Shown piece by piece: positions 36,283 to 43,701 of a stretch of DNA of 64,000 nt (positions are counted from its first letter, which is position 1; each line of letters opens with the position of its first letter). The DNA is from Henriciella algicola. Its GTDB lineage: Bacteria > Pseudomonadota > Alphaproteobacteria > Caulobacterales > Hyphomonadaceae. The DNA lies in NCBI RefSeq assembly GCF_003576245.1, contig NZ_QWGA01000003.1, positions 806,001 to 870,000 on the forward strand. Reading direction: 5' to 3'. A program made the position numbers and the translations under genes. Under the pieces are notes generated by a model. The model saw only the letters and a program-made list of their open reading frames with translations, did not search any database and had not been told where the DNA came from.

Positions 36283-36831
36283 TCAGCGCGAAACTTCGCG
36301 CCATGTTCCGGGCGCAAGATCACCCAAGGACCAGTCGCCGATCCGGATGCGGATAAGGCGCAGGGTCGGGTGCCCGATGGCGGCCGTCATACGCCGGACC
36401 TGGCGGTTCTTGCCTTCGCGAAGGCCCACTTCCAGCCAGCAATCTGGCACCGTCTTGCGATAGCGCACCGGCGGATCACGCTCCCAGAGATCTTCCGGCG
36501 TGTCGACCTGACGGACCTTTGCAGGCCGGGTGCGGCCATCCTTGAGGTCGAGGCCGCGGCGGAAAGCTCCGAGCGCATCTGGCTCAGGCAGGCCCTCAAC
36601 CTGCGCAAGATAGGTCTTCTCTGTCTTGTGGCGGGGGTCGGCAATCCGCGACTGGAGGCGCCCGTCATCAGTCAGCAGGAGCAAACCCTCACTGTCCCGG
36701 TCGAGACGGCCCGCCGGATAAACGCCCGGCAGATCGATAAAGTCGGACAGGGTCAGGCGCGGGCTTCCCTCTGTTCCCTTGTCGGTAAACTGGGAGAGGA
36801 CGCCGAAGGGTTTGTTGAACGCGATGAGCAT
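36283..36831 (-). CDS. rluE: 23S rRNA pseudouridine synthase RluE-type
   Basis: Makes pseudouridine in 23S rRNA (position 2457 in E. coli). The 182-aa protein has the N-terminal MLIAFNKPFGVLSQFT, catalytic Asp44 in GRLDRDSEGLLLLT, and the C-terminal REGKNRQVRRMTAAIGHPTL motif. It lacks an S4 domain, as RluE does. RluE is preferred over RluB/RsuA by length and by the FNKPFGVL start. It stands alone; the 132 bp upstream show no other gene. Confidence 0.9.
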   Translation of the reverse strand: MLIAFNKPFGVLSQFTDKGTEGSPRLTLSDFIDLPGVYPAGRLDRDSEGLLLLTDDGRLQSRIADPRHKTEKTYLAQVEGLPEPDALGAFRRGLDLKDGRTRPAKVRQVDTPEDLWERDPPVRYRKTVPDCWLEVGLREGKNRQVRRMTAAIGHPTLRLIRIRIGDWSLGDLAPGTWREVSR

Positions 36832-36881
36832 GAGACCGGCTATCGCGCCTCACTGCAATGGTTTCAATGGGACACGGCATG

Positions 36882-36905
36882 AAAAAGCCCGCCATGATGG
36901 CGGGC
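36882..36905 (-). terminator. Intrinsic terminator of the EF-hand gene
   Basis: On the minus strand GCCCGCCA-TCA-TGGCGGGC is followed by TTTTTC. It lies 27 bp past the EF-hand gene stop. Confidence 0.9.
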
Positions 36906-36931
36906 CTCTCCGTGGTTTTTTGCGTTGCAGC

Positions 36932-37609
36932 TTATGATGCGCTGTAGGTCATCAGATATTCGCTAAGTTCGATGTCGCCATCGCCATCAGCATCATACTT
37001 GCTGAAGAGGTCGTCGCCGACTTCAGAGCGGTTTTGCCAGTCGCTCCACTCAGACTGCGAGACCATGCCGTCGCCATTGCCATCGATGCTGAGGAACAGC
37101 TGAACCGCCATGGAGGAGCTGAGCTCATTGCTCGGTACAGTGGTCGTGCTCGTGCGGACAAAGTCATCAGCCTCGGCTTCGGTGGTTTCGACCGTCTGCG
37201 TGGTGGTCGTCATGTCTGGCTCGACCATGGCCGACGTGTCGGTATCCGTCTTTACTTCCGTTTCCATCGTGTCCGTGTCTGTCGATGTATCCATCGTTGT
37301 CGTGGTCGTCGTAGACGTCGTTGCAGGCGGCGTGGTCTCTGCCACCGGGTCATTCACGACCGTGTCGGTATCCGTCATGACCGTATCAGGCGCGGTGTCC
37401 GTTCTCTCATAAGTGGTCGTGGCGGTCGTCGTCGTTTCCGGGTCCGACTTTGGCGGCGTCGGTGCGGTCGAGGTCTCAACTTCCGTTTCGATTTCCACTT
37501 CCGCTTCGGCGGTCATGTCATCGGAGGAATCTTCCATGTGATGGTCGGCAAAGGCCGGGCCAGCCGCAAGGATTGTAGTGGTCGCAAGAGCGGTAATGAT
37601 CTTCTTCAT
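36932..37609 (-). CDS. Exported Thr/Asp-rich EF-hand protein
   Basis: Protein of 225 aa with a signal peptide (LAAGPAFA). Residues about 25-160 are a low-complexity, strongly acidic Thr/Asp/Glu tract (runs such as TTSTTTTTTMDTSTDTDT) that is probably disordered. The C-terminal part has two canonical EF-hand loops, DGNGDGMVSQSE (about 176-187) and DADGDGDIELSE (about 206-217). It likely binds calcium in the periplasm or outside the cell. The Thr tract resembles O-glycosylated linkers, but this is inference. It has its own terminator. Confidence 0.82.
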   Translation of the reverse strand: MKKIITALATTTILAAGPAFADHHMEDSSDDMTAEAEVEIETEVETSTAPTPPKSDPETTTTATTTYERTDTAPDTVMTDTDTVVNDPVAETTPPATTSTTTTTTMDTSTDTDTMETEVKTDTDTSAMVEPDMTTTTQTVETTEAEADDFVRTSTTTVPSNELSSSMAVQLFLSIDGNGDGMVSQSEWSDWQNRSEVGDDLFSKYDADGDGDIELSEYLMTYSAS

Positions 37610-37791
37610 GTGTCTCTCCTAATCTCTGCAGGATCGTTTGATTAACGGGCCTCGCCGCCTCTGCGTTCCCTCGCAGAGTCGCGAAAACGCGTGCCGGCGA
37701 CTGAAATCAAAGAGATGTCTTGACCAGATTGCGCGGTTCGACCGAGATGAGGAATGCGCGCGCAAGACGCGCCTAGCGAAGGGGAAACGCC

Positions 37792-38184
37792 ATGACACCG
37801 ATCGAAGCTGCCATTCTTTATGCGGGCCTGTTCATCATCCTGTTCATCCTGCTCAAGGTGAACGTTGGCAGGGTGCGCTCAGCCGAGAAAATCATCTTCG
37901 GCGACGGCGCGAATGAGCGCCTGCAGCGCGCCCAGCGCGTGCAGGGCAATGCCGTCGAGGATGTGCCGGTCACGCTGATCGGCATTGTGGGCCTGGGCGT
38001 CCTGTCCGCGCCCGTCCTGCTGATCCACGGCCTCGGCGCGCTGTTCCTGATCGGCCGTATCCTGCACGCAGTCGGGCTTGGCGGCTCCAGTGGGGGCAGC
38101 CCGGGCCGCATGTTCGGCACGCTTCTGACCGCCATCGTGATGCTGGTCACTGGGGTGAGCTGTCTCTGGTTCGCGCTGTTCTAG
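37792..38184 (+). CDS. MAPEG-family membrane protein
   Basis: Four-helix membrane protein of 130 aa in the family of microsomal glutathione transferases and eicosanoid enzymes. ERLQRAQRVQGNAVEDVPV in the first loop matches the MAPEG signature (R-x-HxNxxE type; here Q and N-A-V-E-D). Function in bacteria is mostly unknown, with glutathione-dependent detoxification possible. It is convergent with the ArsC-like gene (18 bp apart). Confidence 0.85.
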   Translation: MTPIEAAILYAGLFIILFILLKVNVGRVRSAEKIIFGDGANERLQRAQRVQGNAVEDVPVTLIGIVGLGVLSAPVLLIHGLGALFLIGRILHAVGLGGSSGGSPGRMFGTLLTAIVMLVTGVSCLWFALF

Positions 38185-38202
38185 AGGCAGGACGGCGCCA
38201 GC

Positions 38203-38547
38203 CTAGAAGACGGCTTGGACGTCGCTCGTCCATCCGACATAGATATCAGCGCCTGTCTCTATCACCGGGCGCTTGATGAGTGTCGGGTTCTGGATGAGCA
38301 GCGCCTCGGCCTTACCCTGTTCGACCTCTGACTTCTGTTCGGTGGAAAGACCGCGCCACGTCGTCGAGCGCTTGTTGACGAGCTTGTCAGGGCCGACCGC
38401 CTCCAGCCAGAGCGGGACTTTTTCCTGCAGATCGGCGTCGGCGCGAATATCGACAAGCGTGACGTCATGGCCATCAGCGTCGAGCGCCGACATCGCTTTC
38501 TTGCAGGTGTCACAGTTCTTCAGGCCATAAAGCGTCAGGGCTGCCAT
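38203..38547 (-). CDS. ArsC/Spx-family reductase-like protein (YffB type)
   Basis: Thioredoxin-fold protein of 114 aa with CDTCKKA at the N-terminus (Cys pair of the ArsC/Spx family) and PTLIKRPVIE, the cis-Pro region. The TTWRGLS segment is typical of the YffB/Spx/MgsR-like group rather than of true arsenate reductases. No ars genes are near, so arsenate reduction is unlikely. The ATG at 38547 is chosen over a TTG one codon earlier. Confidence 0.83.
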   Translation of the reverse strand: MAALTLYGLKNCDTCKKAMSALDADGHDVTLVDIRADADLQEKVPLWLEAVGPDKLVNKRSTTWRGLSTEQKSEVEQGKAEALLIQNPTLIKRPVIETGADIYVGWTSDVQAVF

Positions 38548-38715
38548 CAATCTATCCTTCCGGTTGAGGTTTGTTTGCGTCGCAGGACATGGGGGAGATG
38601 CCCGGCAAAGTCCAAGCTTGCGTGTCGGAACTAAAACCTTAATAATGTGTTAGGATTTTGAATGAAGCCCATAGCGGGTGGCTGTGGGCGTTCCCGATCC
38701 AAGAGGGCTTAGCTG

Positions 38716-38925
38716 ATGGGTAAATTTCTTTCTGGTCTGATCGTTCTGATCGCCGCAATCTTTCTGATCATCCTGCTGTACTTCCGCATTGCAGAAGGCT
38801 CCTTCGAAGGTGCTGGCGAGCGCATGGACCAGTTCCTTGGCGCAGCTGCTCAAGAAACCGGGGAAGCCACGCGCAACATTGTCAGCGAAGCTGACGAAGC
38901 GCTTGAAGGCGACGACGAGTACTAG
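38716..38925 (+). CDS. Small single-span membrane protein
   Basis: Protein of 69 aa: one N-terminal transmembrane helix (FLSGLIVLIAAIFLIILLYF) and an acidic tail, FEGAGERMDQFLGAAAQETG, likely helical. Not recognised. Its stop overlaps that of the convergent XRE gene as CTAG (38922-38925). The region before it (38551-38715) holds only spacer. Confidence 0.7.
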   Translation: MGKFLSGLIVLIAAIFLIILLYFRIAEGSFEGAGERMDQFLGAAAQETGEATRNIVSEADEALEGDDEY

Positions 38926-39134
38926 TCTCGCAGACTGAATAGATCTTCGACCCGGCAATTGAGCACCCGCGCAAGCCTGAGTGCCAGCACAGTTGTCGGG
39001 ACGAAGACACCATTCTCAATCGTATTGATGGTCTTGCGGCTGACGGAAGCCTTGGCCGCAAGATCCGCTTGTGTTAGACCCGCTGCCTGCCGGTAGTCCT
39101 TCAGCGCCGTCTGTAGATCGGGATGATCAGGCAT
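38922..39134 (-). CDS. Small XRE-family HTH regulator (module 2)
   Basis: Protein of 70 aa, a single Cro/CI helix-turn-helix: LTQADLAAKASVSRKTINTI, then ENGVFVPTTVLALRLARVLN and the end CRVEDLFSLRD. It is a paralogue in organisation of the protein at 30606-30815. The start overlaps the stop of the membrane-protein gene by 8 nt. Two palindromic operators lie upstream of the pair (39576-39629), and autoregulation is likely. Confidence 0.9.
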   Translation of the reverse strand: MPDHPDLQTALKDYRQAAGLTQADLAAKASVSRKTINTIENGVFVPTTVLALRLARVLNCRVEDLFSLRD

Positions 39135-39564
39135 CTCGGCCCTCTAGCCTTGCAAATGCCAGCATCGGTCCGGCGACACCCGCGACCAGGATGAGCTGCG
39201 CGGCGACATTGCCTTCTATCCTTACGAAAAGCGACGCTGTGAAAACAATCGCAGCGGCGATAAGCATGACCCAATAACCCGCCCGGAAGGCGCGCATCCG
39301 GTTTTGCTGGACGAGTTCATCGTTCAGGGCCGCGCGCGCTTCCGGCGGTGCGCCTTTCACGCCGCGCTGACGCATCAGGATGATCAGTGTTACCGCCCAG
39401 AAGCCGAAGGCTAACAGGCTGACAAAGCTTGTGAGACGCCTGTCGCCGCCAGCAAAGTCACTGAACATCTGAAGCCCCGCCACCTGCCAGACGATGAAGG
39501 CAATGGCCATGACCACGAGCATGCGCCGGCGCTTGCTGGACAGTTTCTCGACTTGGTCAGACAT
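39127..39564 (-). CDS. Four-helix membrane protein paired with XRE regulator (module 2)
   Basis: Protein of 145 aa with four predicted helices in two pairs and a charged loop, PPEARAALNDELVQQNRMRA, in the middle. This is the same plan as the protein at 30184-30609, including a Glu-Arg/Arg-Ala segment just before helix 3. The ATG at 39564 is preferred because GGAGAG lies just upstream; an ATG at 39576 falls inside the proximal operator. It heads the two-gene operon with the XRE regulator. Confidence 0.78.
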   Translation of the reverse strand: MSDQVEKLSSKRRRMLVVMAIAFIVWQVAGLQMFSDFAGGDRRLTSFVSLLAFGFWAVTLIILMRQRGVKGAPPEARAALNDELVQQNRMRAFRAGYWVMLIAAAIVFTASLFVRIEGNVAAQLILVAGVAGPMLAFARLEGRDA

Positions 39565-39575
39565 TTCGCTCTCCA

Positions 39576-39629
39576 TGTAACGTCAAGGTTACACGTTTAG
39601 CCCAACACCAGTGTAACGTCAACGTTACA
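39576..39629 (-). promoter_or_regulatory. Twin palindromic operators TGTAACGT-CA-ACGTTACA
   Basis: Operator 2 (39612-39629) is TGTAACGTCAACGTTACA, a perfect 8-bp inverted repeat around CA. Operator 1 (39576-39593) is TGTAACGTCAAGGTTACA, with one mismatch. They are spaced 36 bp start to start. On the minus strand each contains TTGACG, and 17 bp after the distal one is TAAACG, so the distal operator covers a plausible -35 box and both would block the promoter of the membrane-protein/XRE pair. Confidence 0.75.
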
Positions 39630-39640
39630 TCCAGAAGAAG

Positions 39641-39877
39641 TTAGTCTTCCCCGATATGAACCTCTCCATCGAGGTCATCGAGCTTGACCTGAAGGTGTGC
39701 GCGGACATCCGCCACGGCCTGATTGTAGACAGTCGGGCCGAGCGTGCGCAGCATGAGGTCGAGGATCTCACCCGCGCGAAAGTCGCTCAGATTTTCATCA
39801 AAGCTGGAAGCAAAGAGCGACTGAAGGTGCGCGACAAGGGCGCCGCGTCGTTCGTCAGACAGCTCTATCTTTTTCAT
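39641..39877 (-). CDS. DUF2164 protein
   Basis: Protein of 78 aa of the DUF2164 family: IELSDERRGALVAHLQSLFA at the start, the acidic FDENLSDFRAGEILDLML core, and TVYNQAVADVRAHLQ. Function unknown. The start overlaps the end of the upstream glycosidase gene by 4 nt (39874-39877), so the two are co-translated. Confidence 0.85.
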   Translation of the reverse strand: MKKIELSDERRGALVAHLQSLFASSFDENLSDFRAGEILDLMLRTLGPTVYNQAVADVRAHLQVKLDDLDGEVHIGED

Positions 39878-40620
39878 CTTTCCACGACACCGACGATCGG
39901 GCCCATATCGGCGCCCTGCTCATCACGGCTCATGGCCGGGGCATAGATGCGGGAGACCTGCCCATCGAGGAAGAGCGCGTCCGGGACTTCAAGGCGCTCC
40001 CGGAAGAGGCTCGCAAAGTCATGGAAGGTCACGAGCGTGTCCGAAATCGCAAAGTGGACCGTGCGGCCATCAGCGCTGACGCCGACACCATTACGCCGCT
40101 TGCGAGACGTGCCATCGGGATTGAGCGCCGGGTGTATCTCGCCATCGATGACCAGCATCGGGCCGGACTGGGTGGCGTATTCGGGGTCGCGGTCATCTTC
40201 CAGATAGGCTTCGGACACGGAGATCCCGGCGCGCCCATCCTCCAGCCAGAAGACGCCGTTGGGCTTCATATGGAAGTTGCCAGGCCCTTCATTCGTATTG
40301 ACGCTGGCACGGTCGCCATCCTCGGCGCGCAGATAGCCGACGGGCTGGCGGTCCTCATGGTACATGCCGCCATTCATGGCGAAGACGAGCGTTTCGCCGC
40401 GCGCTTCCAGCGTGTCGGCAAGTGTGTTGAACTGCAGGTACTGGCCAGCCTCTCCATCGGCATAGAAGAGGCGGATATCGTCGCGGTCGGCGCGGAAGGT
40501 GCAGACAGTGTAGGGCAGCGAGCGGAAGGTAACGGAGCGGCAGTAGTCGCCGCTTTCTTCAGGCAGGGCAACATCGCAGGCAGGAAGCGCCACCGCTGCG
40601 GCGAGCAGGGCGATGAACAT
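39874..40620 (-). CDS. Phosphodiester-glycosidase (NAGPA)-like lipoprotein
   Basis: Protein of 248 aa with a lipoprotein signal (VALPACD) and a domain like that of the GlcNAc-1-phosphodiester alpha-GlcNAcase ('uncovering enzyme') catalytic region. AMNGGMYHEDRQPVGYLRAE, FHMKPNGVFWLEDG, SGPMLVIDGEIHP and ALFLDGQVSRIYAP are the typical blocks. Bacterial relatives act on cell-envelope glycans, but the substrate here is unknown. The ATG at 40620 gives the lipobox at a proper distance; the frame extends 31 codons further upstream. Confidence 0.82.
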   Translation of the reverse strand: MFIALLAAAVALPACDVALPEESGDYCRSVTFRSLPYTVCTFRADRDDIRLFYADGEAGQYLQFNTLADTLEARGETLVFAMNGGMYHEDRQPVGYLRAEDGDRASVNTNEGPGNFHMKPNGVFWLEDGRAGISVSEAYLEDDRDPEYATQSGPMLVIDGEIHPALNPDGTSRKRRNGVGVSADGRTVHFAISDTLVTFHDFASLFRERLEVPDALFLDGQVSRIYAPAMSRDEQGADMGPIVGVVER

Positions 40621-40775
40621 GGCCGGCGCTTTTGCTCGTCTGCGCAATTGATGTGGCCCTTCTGCCGGTTTGGGCGCGGCCGGGGCCGCTATCGTGAATA
40701 GGGTATGGAGCATCGCTGGCTGGCGAAAGGCTCCAAACTCAGATTGGCGAGCAAGCCGTGGCCGAATTATGGCCT

Positions 40776-42656
40776 TCAGGCGCTGGCGGCTGCTTCAAAC
40801 TCTTCGCTGGCCGCGAGCCATGTTTCCTCTGCCGCATCGAGGGCAGCATTGAGCCGGTCGCGCGACTTGCCGAGGGCCACCGCTTTCTTCGGGTCGGTGT
40901 CGTAGAGGGTCGGGTCGGCAAGCTCTGTGTCGATGCCGGCAAGCTCCTTGCGGATCTTTTCCATCTCGCGCTCGGCCGCAGAGATACGCTTGCGGATATC
41001 GGCGGTAGCGCGGCGGATTTCCGACTCCGAACGCTTCGGCGCAGGCGGCGGCGCGGGCTCGAATTTCGCGTGCGGCGTGTCGGTCCGCGTCTTGTCAGCC
41101 GCAAGCACGAGCGCGCGGTAGTCTGACAGGTCGCCATCATAGGGCGCGGCGCGGCCTTCATTGACCAACCAGAGCCGGTCCGCCGTCGCCTCAGCGAGGT
41201 AGACATCGTGCGTGATGAGAAGGACGGCGCCTTCATAGTCATTGAGCGCGTGGATGAGCGCTTCGCGGCTGTCGATGTCGAGGTGGCTGGTCGGCTCGTC
41301 GAGTATCATGATGTTCGGCTTTTGCAGCGCCATCAGGCCGAGCAGCAGACGCACTTTCTCGCCGCCTGAAAGCTTCTCGACCTTGGTCTCGGCCTTGTCG
41401 CGGTTGAAGCCGATATTGGCGACGATGGAGCGGACCTGTCCATCGGTCGCGGTGGGGCGCATGCGGCGGACATGGTCGAGCGCATTATCGCCCGCGGAAA
41501 GCTCATCGAGCTGGTCCTGGCTGAAATAGCCAACATTGACCTTGGGCGCCGAGACGCGGTTGCCCTCGAGCAGTTTGAGGCGCCCGGCGATGGATTTGAC
41601 GAGGGTGGACTTGCCCTGCCCGTTGGCGCCGACAATCGCGATCCGGTCGTCATTATCGACGCGCAGATGAACCCCGCGCAGGACCGGATGGCCCTCTGCA
41701 TAGCCTAGCGCGGCATCATCCAGCACAAAGAGCGGTGAGGCGAGTTCTTCCGGTGTCGGGAAATCAAATGCGTGGGTGCGGGCCTCAAGCGGGATAACGA
41801 TATCCTGCATCCGCTCCAGCATCTTGATGCGCGACTGTGCCTGCGTCGCCTTGGACGCTTTGGCGCGGAAGCGGTCCACAAAGCTCTGCAAGTGGGCGCG
41901 TTCCTTGTCCTGCTTGGCCTTCTGGGCTTCGAGCTGCGCAAGCTGTTCAGCGCGCTTCTTCTGCCAGCTGTCATAATTGCCGGGATGAACAAAGAGCTTG
42001 AGGTTCTCCAGCGCCAGAATGTGCGTGACGGAGTTGTTCAGAAGCTCCCGGTCGTGGCTGACGAGCAGGACGGTGTGTGGGTACTGTTTGAGATAGGTCT
42101 CAAGCCAGGCAGCGCCTTCAAGGTCGAGATAGTTCGTCGGCTCGTCCAGCAGCAGCAGGTCAGGCTCTGCGAAGAGAACACCTGCGAGCGCGGCGCGCAT
42201 CCGCCAGCCACCGGAGAATTCTTTACAAGCGCGCGAAAGGTCTGACTGGGCAAAGCCGAGGCCGGTAAGGATGGTCGACGCACGCGCTTCGCCCGACCAG
42301 GCGTCGATGGCGGTGAGACGCTCATGGACATCGGCGAGTTCCTGCGGGTCGGTGACGGTTTCGGCCTCCTCCATGAGACGGGCGCGCTCTGTGTGCGCGG
42401 CGAGGGTCTCGTCCAGCAGGGTGCGGTCCGAGGCTTCGACTTCCTGCGCGACCCAGCCAAGGCGGGCCGCCTTGCCGATGCGGATCGCGCTGTCGGCTTC
42501 GTCGCCAGATTCACGGATAAGGCGCAGCAGCGTCGACTTGCCTGTGCCGTTGCGGCCGATGAGGCCGACTTTCCAGCCAGCCGCGAGGGTCGCCGAGGCG
42601 TCCTCCATCAGCGTGCGGCCCTGAATCCGGAAGGTGAGACTGTCGATCGTAAGCAT
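40776..42656 (-). CDS. ABC-F family ATPase (Uup/YheS-like)
   Basis: Soluble protein of 626 aa with two ABC domains and no membrane part. The first P-loop is GRNGTGKST (about 34-42), signature FSGGWRMR and Walker B LLLLDEPTNYLD. The second P-loop is GANGQGKST, signature LSGGEKVRLL and Walker B IMILDEPTSHLD. A linker between the domains and a C-terminal coiled coil (RKRISAAEREMEKIRKELAG) match YheS/Uup types. These proteins act at the ribosome on stalled translation or on assembly. It lies 32 bp downstream of tesB on the same strand. Confidence 0.93.
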   Translation of the reverse strand: MLTIDSLTFRIQGRTLMEDASATLAAGWKVGLIGRNGTGKSTLLRLIRESGDEADSAIRIGKAARLGWVAQEVEASDRTLLDETLAAHTERARLMEEAETVTDPQELADVHERLTAIDAWSGEARASTILTGLGFAQSDLSRACKEFSGGWRMRAALAGVLFAEPDLLLLDEPTNYLDLEGAAWLETYLKQYPHTVLLVSHDRELLNNSVTHILALENLKLFVHPGNYDSWQKKRAEQLAQLEAQKAKQDKERAHLQSFVDRFRAKASKATQAQSRIKMLERMQDIVIPLEARTHAFDFPTPEELASPLFVLDDAALGYAEGHPVLRGVHLRVDNDDRIAIVGANGQGKSTLVKSIAGRLKLLEGNRVSAPKVNVGYFSQDQLDELSAGDNALDHVRRMRPTATDGQVRSIVANIGFNRDKAETKVEKLSGGEKVRLLLGLMALQKPNIMILDEPTSHLDIDSREALIHALNDYEGAVLLITHDVYLAEATADRLWLVNEGRAAPYDGDLSDYRALVLAADKTRTDTPHAKFEPAPPPAPKRSESEIRRATADIRKRISAAEREMEKIRKELAGIDTELADPTLYDTDPKKAVALGKSRDRLNAALDAAEETWLAASEEFEAAASA

Positions 42657-42688
42657 GGATGGCCTGCTAGGCCGTCAGGCGAGCGACA

Positions 42689-43570
42689 TCAATCCTTCTT
42701 GCGCGGCTTGAGCTTGCGCATGAGGCCTTCCTGCACAGTCGAGGCAACAAGTTTGCCGTCGCGCGTGTAAATCAGGCCGCGATTATAGGAGCGGCCATTG
42801 CCCGCTTTCGGGCTGTCCATCGCATAGAGCATCCACTCATCGGCGCGCACCGGAGCGTGGAACCAGATGGCGTGATCGAGGCTCGCGGTCATGAGCTCCT
42901 TGTTGATCCAGTGCAGGCCGTGCGGGCGCAGGCTGGAGCCGAGAAGATTCATGTCGCTGGCCCATGCCACGAGGCAGTGCTGCATCGCAGGCGACGCCTC
43001 CACCTTTCCGTCGGTGCGGAACCAGACATAGTTCACGTCCGACTTCGGCTTCGGATTGAACGGGTTGAGGCCGCTGATTTCCTTCATCTCGAAGGGCTGT
43101 GGGCGCATCCAGTGCTTGAGTTGCTCATCCGAGATCTTGTCCTTGAACTGCTCGGCAAGCTGCTGGCGGGACATCAGTTCTTCAGGTTGCTTGACCTCTG
43201 GCATGTCATGCTGGTGGTCCCAGCCATCTTCATGGACATGGAAGGAGGCCGACATGTTGAGGATCTGCTGGCCATGCTGAATGGCGACGACGCGGCGTGT
43301 CGTGAAGCTGCCGCCATCGCGCGAGCGGTCGACTTCGTAGATGATCGGGATCTTCGGATCGCCCGGCCGGATGAAATAGGCATGCAGCGAGTGGCAGAGG
43401 CGATCCTCGCCGACCGTGCGATAGGCCGAGGCGAGCGCCTGCGCGATCACCTGCCCACCATAGACGCGCTCACGCCCAGCCTCTTCGTCAGGGGTGACAC
43501 CCCTGAAGAGATCAACCTCGAGACGCTCGACATCGAGAAGTTCTAACAAACCGGAAACGGCATCTGTCAT
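42689..43570 (-). CDS. tesB: Acyl-CoA thioesterase II
   Basis: Double-hotdog thioesterase of 293 aa hydrolysing medium- to long-chain acyl-CoA. ERVYGGQVIAQALASAYRTV and HSLHAYFIRPGDPKIPI are TesB blocks, and ASLDHAIWFHAP carries the catalytic Asp/His region, with the Gln/Thr partners further on. The length is normal. It probably shares an operon with the ABC-F gene downstream and is divergent from the FATP-type acyl-CoA synthetase, so both may handle acyl-CoA pools. Confidence 0.93.
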   Translation of the reverse strand: MTDAVSGLLELLDVERLEVDLFRGVTPDEEAGRERVYGGQVIAQALASAYRTVGEDRLCHSLHAYFIRPGDPKIPIIYEVDRSRDGGSFTTRRVVAIQHGQQILNMSASFHVHEDGWDHQHDMPEVKQPEELMSRQQLAEQFKDKISDEQLKHWMRPQPFEMKEISGLNPFNPKPKSDVNYVWFRTDGKVEASPAMQHCLVAWASDMNLLGSSLRPHGLHWINKELMTASLDHAIWFHAPVRADEWMLYAMDSPKAGNGRSYNRGLIYTRDGKLVASTVQEGLMRKLKPRKKD

Positions 43571-43701
43571 ATTCGATCGTCTTTCCCATCAGACCTTAAC
43601 CATGGCGCGCTTATCACTCCCGGCGGTGACTGAAAACAGGCGCGCCGGAGAGAAGCAGCGACAACAGACTGCACCCCCGCGCGCCAGAGGCAAGGGTGTT
43701 G

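Noticed and set aside
38203-38547. Arsenate reductase of an ars operon
   Set aside because: No arsR, arsB or acr3 is nearby, and the sequence is of the YffB/Spx-like branch.
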